A stretch of 64,000 nt of DNA from Megascapheus bottae. Taxonomy: Eukaryota > Chordata > Mammalia > Rodentia > Geomyidae. Positions 47,983 to 60,000 of the stretch are shown here, in pieces. The position numbers were made by a program, and so were the translations under genes. The notes below the pieces were generated by a model. The model had not been told where the DNA came from. It did no database searches and saw only the letters and a program-made list of their open reading frames with translations. The DNA lies in assembly GCA_024803745.1 (NCBI GenBank), contig JANJXV010000013.1:496001-560000 (forward strand). Direction: 5' to 3'. How positions within the stretch are numbered: the first letter of the stretch is position 1; the number at the start of each line of letters is the position of its first letter.

Positions 47983-50982
47983 CAGAAAGACAGAAAGAAA
48001 GACAGAAAGAAAGACAGAAAGAAAGAGCGAGCCAGGCACTGTGGCTCACGCCTGTCATCCTAAGTACTCAGTAGGCTGAGATCTGAGGATCGTGGTTCAA
48101 AGCCAGCCCAGGCAGAAAAGTCTGTGAGACTCTTATCTCCAATTAACCACAAGAAAACTGGAAGCGATGCTGTGGCTCAGTAGCCTTGAGCTGAAGAGCT
48201 AAGGGACAGTGCCCAGGCCCAGAGTTCAAGCCCCGTGACCGATTCCTGGCCCTCCCCCTCCCCCAAAAAAAAGAAAAGAAAAGAAAGGAAGAAGAAAGGG
48301 AGCAAGGGAGGGAGGGAGGGAGGGGGAAGGGAAAGATGGAGGGAGGGAGGGAAAAAAAAGCTTAACTACATTTACAGGGGCGCAATTGTTTTTGTTTTTG
48401 TTTTTTTCCAAAAAAATACAGTTTACAGGTATTCATTTTATGTAATTTCTGGAGTATAGCATGAGGCGAATGAGTACAGCTTGAAAGAAAGTTAATGGTG
48501 TAAATAGTAACATTGGACATATTTACTAGAAATTAATTCCTATTCAAAAGGCCAACAGTCCATGCAGATACAATGATGGTTCAAAGGACCTTGTAAACAC
48601 TCAATGTGGGACTTGTACTTAGAATCCACATTGTTTAATATAGAACTGGTTGCTAAATGCTGGTGAGTCACACCTATAATCCTAGCTACTAAGGAGACTG
48701 AGATCTGAGCATCACAGTTCAAAGCAAGGGGTGCTGTGGCTCATGTAGTAGAGTGCCATCCACAAGGGGAAAAAGCCAAGCAAAATTGTAAGGACGTCAG
48801 TATTAGTATCAACACATAGAAAAGAGGAGAGGGAGGGAGGGAGAGAGTAGGAAGGGAAAGGAGAGAGGGAGGGAGGGAGGGAAAAGAAAGGAGGGAGGGA
48901 GGGAGAGAGAAAGAGAGAGACAGAGAGAGAGAGACAGAGAGATATTGCCAATAGTAGATTTAACTATAGCAACCCAGAGTAATTACATGGGAGCTGTTTT
49001 AGAAGATGTAACAGAATCATGAGAAACCAAGCATGTTTTCATTTCCAACGTACAACATATTTTACCCAAAAAGTAGAGCTAAATCAATTTCAAGGTAACC
49101 AATTAACTTGAAACATCTCTATGTTTAAGAAATAAAAATCACAACAAAACATTGTTGGGCTATAATATATACTAATTCAAAATAAATTCTTTGAAATGTC
49201 CAGGTAAAACTTAGTACTTTAAGGTGAAATAGCTTTTTCTCACTTATTTTTGAACAAGAATGTGCTGCTTCAGATGATTTTGAAAACTGGGTATTTCTTC
49301 ATTGGATTCATGTGCTATCTTTACATGTTTGGCAATGAAGTGATAACTGCTTTGTAATAATGAAGAATTAAATGGTAGTAAATGACCAACTAACCTCTGC
49401 CCACTCAGTAGATCCAAAGAGACCAAATTCTTCTGCATCCCAGCTTGCAAATAAAATTGTCCTTCTTGGTCTCCACCCTAAAACATGTGAATATAACACG
49501 CAAAGGTTGGAGAAGTAAAGGGAATTTACACATGATATTGTAAAGCTGGAATCAGGTCATGGAAAAGGCACAACTCCATTCGTTGATCACCAGGGTAAAT
49601 GATAGTACGAATCGTAACACAACTTCTTTTTTGGTAGTAATAGGAATTGAACTCAGGGCCTAGTGCTTTCTTGGCCAGTACTTTACCACTGAAATTATAT
49701 ATCAGTGTACTTTTTGCATTGGATATTTTCAAGGTAGTGTCTCAATTTGTGCCCAGGTCACCCTGGACTTTACTTATTTAATTGTAATACTGGGCTGGAA
49801 CCAAGGGTAATAAGTTACTTTTCTAGCCCTGGGTTAGAGAACCCTCATTTGCAGAAGAACAGATGGAGATGAGAGAAGTTGGTCATTTCCTTCCTATGTG
49901 TTACCTTCTTTTGCCAAGCTTCCAAAGCTTCTCACAATTTCATGAACAACAGCTGCTCCACTTTGAGGATCGATGCCACCAAATACCCATGAGTCCCGGT
50001 GGCCTCCGAGAATGACGTATCTGTCTAGAAGGCAAAAAAGAATCACCGTTTGTCCCTCAGATGGATCGTAGCGCAAACTGCAAGGCATTCAAATGTATTT
50101 GAACAAGACTCCTCGCTCAGAAAAATATCAAGGCCCCTAAAGGCTCATACAAGTGTGTCCTTTTGTTCAGCTTTTCATGTGAAGGAAGTATGGATGAATT
50201 ATGTGGTTGCAAGTATGTAGCTGGTTACAGGAAAGTACAAGGTCTTCCTTGCACATCAACCTCTTTACATGATTTCCACCTCCCTCACTTTGGTCAGTTG
50301 TAGTGCTTGAACTCTGGGCCTGGGCACTGTCCCTGAGCTCTTCAGCTCAAGGCCAGTGCTGTACCACTTGAGCCACAGCATCACTTCCGGTTTTCTGGTG
50401 GTTAATTAAAGAGTCTCATGGACTTTCGTGCCCTGGTTCACTTTGAATCATGATCCTCAGATCTCAGCCTCTTGAGTAGCTAGGATTACAGGCGTGAGCC
50501 ACTGGTACCTGCTACATGATTTGTTTACTCACTTTATTTTCATCATTTCTAGCGTAAAAGAACATAGATTTTGTGTTCCTACTTCTAGTTCATTTTCAGG
50601 ATACAGCCAAAAGCTTTCTTCCTTCCCCTACAAATGTCTTCCTTCTTTTGTTGACTCAGAACCTGGAACTGTCCTTAAGCTTTCTCAAGGCTAATGCCTT
50701 TACACTTGAGCCATAGCACCACTTCTGGCTTTTTGTGTGTGTGTGTGTGTGTGTGTATGTGGTACTGAGGAACCGAACCCAGGGCTTCATGCATGCTAGG
50801 CAAGCACTCTACTGCTATGCTACACTAACAGTCCCTGTCTTTGTCTTTTATAGGAAGAGAAAATTGCTCTGCCTATCCAGCATCCAGGGAAATGTTTTCA
50901 TATCTGTTAAGGCCTTTATCACATTGAAATGTGTGAATCCCCTCCAAACTGTGAGCACCTTATCCCTGTAACTCAATTGTGC

Positions 50983-51024
<42 letters not shown>

Positions 51025-54000
51025 TTTAGTACTGGAGTTTGAACACAGGGCCTCAACCCTCACTCAGCACTCATCTTTATTATTCATGGTTAGTGCTCTG
51101 TCACTTGAGACATACTTCCAGTCTTGCGTTTTGCTGCGTAATTAGAGATAGATAGAGTCTGACTGATTTTTCTGCCAAGGCTGGCTTCAAACTTTGATAT
51201 TCCAGTTCTCAGCTTCCTGAGTAACTAGAATTATAGTCACTGATGGCTTGTTTAATACTCTTCATTCCCAGTGAAATCACATGCTTTCAAGGAACAGAGT
51301 ATATGACTGAATCAAGTTTGGTTAAAAAAAGAAAAGCATAATAAACAGATCTTAAGGAACTGAGACATAAAGGAATAAGACTATATATAAAATGTAGTAA
51401 TCAAGAAGTGATATGATGGCTTAAATGGTAGAGCACTAGCTTTGAGCACAGGAGGCTCAGGGACAATGGCCAGGCCTAGAGTTCAAGCCCCATGACCAAC
51501 AACAACAACAACAACAATTCATTGATTCAAGGTTACTCTAATTTTCTTTCTGTGTAGATGTTTATAACCATGAAAATATTTCTTTAGACAAAACATACAA
51601 ATACATCAGCACTCTCTCCCTGACCACGTTCCCCAGTCTTTTAACTGAAACACCCCTGGTTCATTTCTCACCTTGGTGATTAGTCTAGCCTAACCCAAGC
51701 ATTTACTCTCCTCTTCTTTACATGCTTGACAATGTGACAGTACCTCGTATGTATTGGTTTTGTGTTAAGTGAGTTTCATTGGATCACAGAGTTGCTTTTC
51801 ATTGTCCACTTTTCATTCCCAGAGCTCATGGCAATGCCTAGTTCCTAAGACTTGCTTGACTGGTATTTGCTGGATACCTGACTTGTTTACCTGGTTCCAC
51901 CGCTCCTCGGAGGGTACCGATCACATTGTAAATTCTTGTCACTTTACTGTTGGAGTGGATGTGCATCTTGACTTTTCTAATTCAAAGATAAAGGACACAT
52001 TTTTTAAACTACTGTTTTATCAGATTTAAGACCCACAATGCTTTTCAATCTCCTCTTAGAGATGAAACAAATTTTAAGTGACTGAAAGATGGGAGGAATG
52101 AGGAGAAAGGGAAAGAGAACTATGCTCTTTGTGTTGTCCAGGGGTACTTGCCACAGTGGGTTAGGCAAACACAGAGGATGGGAGGATTTGAATACGGTCA
52201 AACTAGATTGCTTGCAATAATGAAGATAGAACAATGCTAAGGGTGCCCAGGGAAAATTCTCAATGGCCACCTATAATAATATAAAAGGTCTGGTTCCCTA
52301 TTCTGCTGCTATTTCACTTTTTTTCCCTGTTCAGTTCTCTATAATTATATAGCTTTCTGCCAGGTACCAGTGCCAGGTGCCTGTAATCTAAGCTCCTCCA
52401 GAGGCTGGAACCTGGGGACTTAGGTACGAAGCCAGCCTGAGCAAAAGAGGTTCATTACATTTTTCTTTCCAAAATCTGGAAGTGGAGTTGGTGGTTCAAA
52501 TGGTAGAGTACCAGCCTAATTAAAGAACAGTATCCTAGCCCTGAGTTTAAACCCAATACCAGCACATAGACACACACAAGTATCTGTATCAAACAATCAA
52601 AATAGTATCTTAACTGTGTAGAAAAGTTTCCAGCAAAGCCAGGTCCCACATTGTAAGACACATTGAGGTCTCCTTTCCAACTGCTGTCTGGGGGAGGTGA
52701 GCCGCCCATGTGTCTGTTGGACATAAAAAAACATTATTAGCTGAAGGAAAACTTGGAGGCAAGAGTTAAAATGTCAATAAATCCAGGCCAGATTGGTGGC
52801 CTAGTGGTAGAGTGCTTGCCTACCATGCACAAAGCCCTGAGTTTGATTCCTTGGTAGCCAGAAGTGGTGCTACGGCCTTGAGAAGGCTCAAGGACAGTGT
52901 CCAGGCCCTGAGTTCCAGCCCCAGGACTGGCAAAAAAACACAAGAAACAAAAACCAAATGTCAATAAATCCACTTTCTGATCATGTGCTTACAATAGCTG
53001 TGAGGGTGAGGAGAACACAACATGTAGTGTTAACCCTCACTGCAGTTTTCAGAATTATTATTCCCGATCCATGGTTGAGAAGTCTGAAGATGAGTGATTT
53101 GTTCACATGTTCCAAGGTATGCTGGGATGAAGCATAGCCGAGATTCAAAAGTTCCAGTTTGGCATCAGTACTTTACAGTAGTAAACTATATTAAAAATGC
53201 TCTGTAGGGGTACCCTGTGCATATGCTCATGTTTAACTCTTCCTGATGTTTTTCCCACTGAGAAATACAAACGGAAACATACACACTTTATAAAGTACTT
53301 TGCTCCATGTCTTGTAATAGCAAAGAAAAGGTTTTCTCTTCTAATAGTAGCCCCTAGAAACTTCTCACGTCTGTGTCACACACATTTCATCTCTATTTCT
53401 GACTGTCTCTGTCTCTCTTTTCCTCCCTCTTCTGCACATAAAAAAAAATAAAATAATCAAAAATGATCCGTGAGATTAACCTCTCATGGAAAAACAATTA
53501 CATGGTTTTTCAAAATCCTAATGAATTTGGATATGACAATAATTTTAATAATGTGCTTTAAAATTTATGTACAATAAAATTTCAAATAAAACCATTAATA
53601 CAAAGTTTTTTTTTTTTTTTATCATGGGTCATGGGGCTTGAACTTGGCCTGGGTGCTGTCTCGGAGTTCTTCAGCTCAAGGCTACCACCCTACCCTTGAT
53701 CCAAGCCCTACTTCTTGTTTTCTAGAGGTTAATTGGAGATAAGAGTCTTAGGTCCTTTTGTGCCTGGGCTGGCTTTGAACCTAGATCCTCAGATCTCAGC
53801 CTCCTGAGTAGCTAGGATTAGAGGTGTGAGCCACCACACCCAGCAAAGAAGAATTTTTATTATTGGTATATAGCATAATCTGTGGAGCTAGATTGTCATG
53901 GTACATGTCTATAATTTCAGCACTCAGAATGATGAGGCAAGAGGATTACTAGTAAAGGGCCAGTCTGGAGGAGGAGAAAGAGGAGGAAGAGAGAACATGA

Positions 54001-57000
54001 AAAATCAACACATGGTAAATTTATCGGAAAGAGGGGAGAGTGAGTGAGATGGGGAATGAGGGAGGATCCACAGTCAAAACAATAGAGTATTTTGTTTTAT
54101 TTTGTGTCAATGCTGGGGCCTGAACTCATGGCCTGGGTTCTATTTGCTCCTTAGCTTTTTCACTAAAGGATGGAGCTGTACAACTGGAGCTGAAGCTCCA
54201 CTTCTGGCTTTTTGGCAGTAAAATGGAGGTAGAGTCTTATAAACTTCCTTCCCTGTATGGATTTGACCCACAATCCTTAGATCTCTTTCTTCTAAGTAGC
54301 TAAAATCACAAGTATGAGCCATTATTGTCTGGCAAAACAGTAGACTTTCCAAAAAAATATTGTGGAAAACATATAATGAACAAGCATAGAGTTGATGACA
54401 CATATAATATTTCTGAATACAGTAAAAACTAACACCAGCTTTAGGGCTAGAAATAAGTAAAAGGAAAGCTTTTTTTCAATAAGTCATTTCAATTTTAGGT
54501 TTGCAAATGTATTTCCTTGTGAAAATAAGCAGAAAAAGCTGAGCTGGAGATGTGGCTTAGTGGTAGAGTGCTTACTTAGAATGCATGAAGCCCTGGGTTG
54601 GATTCCTCAGTACCACTGAATAGAAAAAGCCAGAAGTGGCACTTTGGCTCAAATGGTAGAGTGCTAGCCTTGAGCCAGCAATGCTCAGGGACAGTGCCCA
54701 GGCCCTGAGTTCATGCTCCCAGGACTGGTGAAACAAACAAACAAATAAATAAAAAGGATGCCAGAAACTTGTGACTTCTGCCTGTAATCCTAGGAAGCTG
54801 AGATCTGAGGACTGTGGCTCAAAGCCAATCCATGGAAGAAAATCCATGAAATTCTTATCTCCAATAGCCACCCAAAAGGCTAGAAGTGGATCTGTGGCTC
54901 CAGCTAGCCTTGAGCAAAAAACTTAGGGACATCATGTATGTCCTGAATTCAAGCCCTACACACACACACACACATACACACACACACTCACGAAGTTAAG
55001 ATAAATAATTTATCAGGAGGAATAATAATAGGCAATTGTATATTATCATATAATGAGAGTAATGAGTTCAACCACCTCTCATAAACCAATAAAATGTAAT
55101 ACCCATACATTAGCTTTCACCACTGCATGCCTGCAGTCACCGCCTGGCATTTTCTGTATGATGGGGTGAGTGGGGGAAGGTAGTATGAACGTCACACTGT
55201 CCTTTGCTTTTGAGAATCTTATTTATTTTCTCAGGAGGCTCAGATCTGAGGATCACAGTTCAAAGCCAGACAAGGCAAGAAAGTCCATAAGACTTTTTTT
55301 TTTTTTTGTGGATCATGGGTCTTGAATTCTTGGCCAGGGCATTGTTCCTGAGTTCTTCAACTCAAGTCTACCACCCTACCCCTTGAGCTACAACCCTGCT
55401 TTCTTATTTATTTTCTCAAGGTTAGCACTCTACCACTATAACAATTCTAGCTTCAAACCCAGGACTTTAAACCCAGGACTTTTCTCTTTTTTTTTTTTTT
55501 TTGGCCAGTCCTAGGTTTTAGCTCAGGGCCCGAGCACTGTCCTTGGGCTTACTCAATGCTAGAGCTCTACCACTTGAGCCTCAGCACCACTTCCAGCTTT
55601 TTTCTATGTATGTGGCACCGAGGAATTGAACCTGGGTCTTCATGCATGCTAGGCAAGCACTCTACCACTAGGTCACATTCTCAGCCCTGGAGATTCTTTT
55701 TTTTTTTTTTTTTGTATTAGTAATCCATCCTACACACACAGCTGATTAGCTCCATGTGTTTCCTTGCCCCTGGAGCTACTAGTATAAATAAAATGCTCTT
55801 CCCCATTTTTCAACAGTAACAATAAACTTTTTAAATTTAAAAATATTTACTGTTGAGACTGCACTGGTTTCACAGTGATAGGTAAAGAGCTAACAGAATA
55901 GAAAATAATGACAGTTATACAAAAAATATAAAATAAGCCAAACACTGGTGGCTCACACTGTAATCCTAGTTACTGAAGAGTCTGAGATCTGACTGGTTCA
56001 AAGCCAGCCCAGACAGGAAAGTTCGTGACATTCTTATCTCCAATAAACTACTCAGAGAAGGCCTGAAGTGAAACTGTGGCTCAAGTGGTGGAGCACTACT
56101 CTTGAGCACGAAGAGACTGAGGGACAGTTCCCAGGTCCTTACTTTAAGGCCCAGAAGCAGCAAATAAGAAAATGAATCTAAAATATTGGTGAAGAAAATA
56201 CCACTTATGAGGAATGGAGATTTTAGTCAATAAATGTTACTGTAATATAAATTAGGTCCTCTGTTATCAATATAGCAACAAAAATAAATTCTAATAAAAT
56301 ATAAAAATGAATAATAAAATATTAAGCCACAAGGGTATCACAATTTTTTAAGTATTTCTAAAGGATTGTGATAGATGGAAGGTGCTCAAAGAATAAGTAG
56401 GTATAAGTTTAAAATCTCTACACAAATTCTGGCCAGTTATAGCTCATGACTATAACCCTAACTATCAAGAGACTGAGATCTGAGGGTCTGGGAAGAAAAA
56501 CCAGTCTTAGCCGACAAATCCAAGAGACTCACATCTCTGAATAAACAGCTAAAAGTGAACACGTGATAGAGGTCAAGTAAGAGTGCAAGATCCTGAGTTC
56601 AAAACACAGAACACATACAAATGTAATCTCCATGCAGTAGAAAATTAATTTTGATTTTAGAAAAGATTTATTGCTTACTGTGCCAAATAAATTTTGCTTT
56701 ACTCAACAAAAAATAAGAACATTCCTATGACATGATCTAGCCTATGGCGTTCTAACTCACTCATAGGTAGATTCGTATAAATCCAACTAAGGTACGATAT
56801 GCTACATGGCACAGAATATGCACTAAGAGTGCTAATTCAGCTTATAGGGTTGGAAACTTTTCATTAACATATTGATTGTAAAATAGCAATGGATTTCATT
56901 ATCATTTTACTCATGCACACAATATACATTGATCATTTTAACCTGGTCATTACCTTCTTTGTCATCTTTCCCCAAGGCTGGTCTCTTTCGTCTTCCCATA

Positions 57001-57018
57001 GTCTACCTTTTCCACACA

Positions 57019-57072
<54 letters not shown>

Positions 57073-60000
57073 TATATGTATATGTATTTCTCAGTTGCAG
57101 GGCTTGAACTTAGGACCTGCCTGTGCTCAAGGCTAGCACTATATCACTTGAGCCACAGTGCTACTTCTGGTTTTGGAGTAGTTGACTGGAGACTTTTCTG
57201 CCCAGGCTAGCTTCAAATCATGATCTTCAGATCTCAGCTTCCTTAGTAGTTGGGATTACAGGTGTGAGCCACTGGTGTTTAGATGTTTTGTTTGTGTTTT
57301 ATCTCGATTTCACATACAAGGGAAAAACATGCAATATTCATCTTTTGGAGTCTGGATTATTTGCTTAGCAACATGTTTCCCTAGTCTATCTACTTTACTG
57401 TGAGTACATGATTTTACTTCTTGTATGGCTGAGTAATATATTATAGTGTACATAATACACATTGTTTTTATCCACTAATCCATTGATGGGCACCTAAGCT
57501 GATTTCTTAACCTGGCTATGGTGAATAGTAACATAATTTGTTATGCATCTCTACGGTATGCTGCTGCCTTAGATGCCTTTACATATATATCTCCTGCTGT
57601 AACTAGATCACTTACTTTTAGACTTTTTTTTTTTTGCCAGTCGTGGGGCTTGAACTTAGGGCGGGAGCACATCTTCCCAGAAGATGCTTCTGCTTTTCTA
57701 TTCAGGCTTCTCAGAATATACAAACCATGGAATGTCCCACTGGCCTACCCACTATACTTTATGCACTTTCTGTCTCTTTACATCACATCTTGTGCCCAAA
57801 GTGACTTTGATTTTCATTGACCTGGTAGCTTTTGTATACTTTAAAACCCAGGTATAGTGGGCCTGATGATACATCCCTAAAATTCTAGCAAGTGATAGGT
57901 GAAAGCAAGATGATTGAGAGTTTGAGACTAATCTGGATATAGCATGACCCTATTTACAAATAAAAATCTGAAAATGAAACAAACAAAAAGACCAACAATT
58001 TGTTTCCTTTAATCCTAAACACTGTTAATGAGAATATAAATTGGTCTAGCCCTTATGGAAATCAGTATTACTGTGCCTCAAAAATCTAAAGGCTGGGAGT
58101 TTGGTCTTAGTGGTAAAGTGCTTGCCTAGCATGCATGAAGACCCAGGTTCAATTCCTCAGTATCATACACATAGAAAAAGCCAGAAGGGGTGCTGTGGCT
58201 CAAGTGGTAGAGCTCTAACCTACAGAAAAAAACCAGAGAACCCCCTCTCAGGCCCCAAGTTCAAGCCCCGGGACTGGCAAAAGGAGTGCTATCTTGTAGG
58301 TGATCAATAAAGTAACTGATACCCTTTGGCAATCTAGCCAGCTACTCTGGTTCTGTCAACTTCACTGTGGAAAGGCTTAACGTTATCTTCCCTCCTCAAG
58401 TGCAGTGGAGGTGAAGCATTATGCTGGTGGCATAAAGGAGGGAAATAAAATGGAAAGTGTCCCAAGGCCAGGAATAAATCATCAGTGTGAATAATGAACT
58501 CACAAAGAAGAAGGTTAGAAATAAGAACATGATAGGAGGAATTATTACACTTGAGTGTTTTTCTTGGGTCTCCAATGGGTATCAATTAATGGAAATAGCT
58601 GTGTGAGAGATTTATTAGTGATAGAAGCCCAGGTAGGGAAGTAAGTAGCGAGCCAGGGAAGGCAGCAGAGAGCAAAGTATATCTGACGTAGGGTAGAAGA
58701 CAAGAAAAGGAAGGGAGGGAAGTGGAAGGTGGGTATGGCATTTATGAGTGAGGTTGGCAATAGGTCCTGAGCTACAGTCTCATTTCTGAGGAGTCCTGGG
58801 CCTTCCAATACAAACCCTTCCTAGCAGCCCTTCCATGGAGTTACATCTTGCAAATCTCTAGGGGACGGATGTGGCCAGGACAAAAGCAAGGTGATGACCC
58901 TAAAGCACGGCTGGGGACAGGCTGTGAGATTCTCCATGCAGTGGGAGGTGTGAAAGGCTCATGCTCAAGGCTGTCACCCATTGGATTCCCATAATCCAAC
59001 TCGAGACTAGAACCACTGCTCTATAAAATAGTGAAAAAATGGGATGTTCCAGTCAGTTAAAGAATACCAGTACCAAAAGTATGAATAGAAAAGCCTAACT
59101 GCTAACAAACAGAATTACCACATAGTTTACTTACTCCAGGAGTTTCTGTGCATCATAATAACCAATTGGATGGACGGGAATACTTGGGAGACCAACAGCC
59201 TCGGCAAGTTCACGCCTATATGCATATTCTGTGGGGGAAAGAGAGCAGGCTTCCAATAAAAACTCAGCTAAATGTGAACCACGTTAAACACATCATCACT
59301 TACATCTACCTCAATTGGTCACATACAAAAAAAAATTCTCACTGCAGGCTGAGAGTGTGGCTTAGTGGTAGAGTGCTTACCTAGCAAGCACAAAGCCCCG
59401 AGTTTGATTCCTTGGTACCACATAAACAGAAAAAAACTGGATGTGGTACTGTGGCTTCAGTGGTAGAGCACTAGCTTTGAGAGAGCTCAAGGACAGTGCC
59501 CAGGTCCTGAGTTCAAGTCCCAGGACTAGTAAAAAAAAATAATAAAGTAATTCTCACTAAAAATGCTAACACAAATATAGTTATCACGTTATACACAACG
59601 AAGCAATCATTCTTTTCCTGACTCAGTATTCTAAATGTGCCATTTAATGAGTTTATAGAGTTTAATGAGTTTCCTTATCAATTAGAAAAAATTCTAAAAC
59701 ACTGAAATCTTGGCCAGACGTGGTGACTCACACCTATTATGTAGCTGAGTGTGCAGTGGCATGCTCCCATCACCAGCTACAATGGAAATGTAAATAGGAG
59801 ACTGGTGGTCTATGCTGGCTTGGGTGTACTATTTAAACTTAATTGAAAACAAAAAAGTGGCTCATGCCTATAATTCTAGCTACTCAGGAGGCTGAGATAG
59901 GAGAATCTTGGCTGTTCTAAAACCAGCCAAGACAAGAAAGTCTGTGAGACTGATTCTTAGCTTCAGTTGAGCATCTAAAGATACTGAAATGGAGGTGTTG

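Noticed and set aside
51769..52029. 86-codon plus-strand open frame
   Set aside because: It is the antisense of FOLH1 exon 9 and flanking intron.
58334..58808. Two minus-strand frames of 83 and 87 codons
   Set aside because: No family resemblance, no splice context and within FOLH1 intron 7 on the same strand. Left as unassigned.
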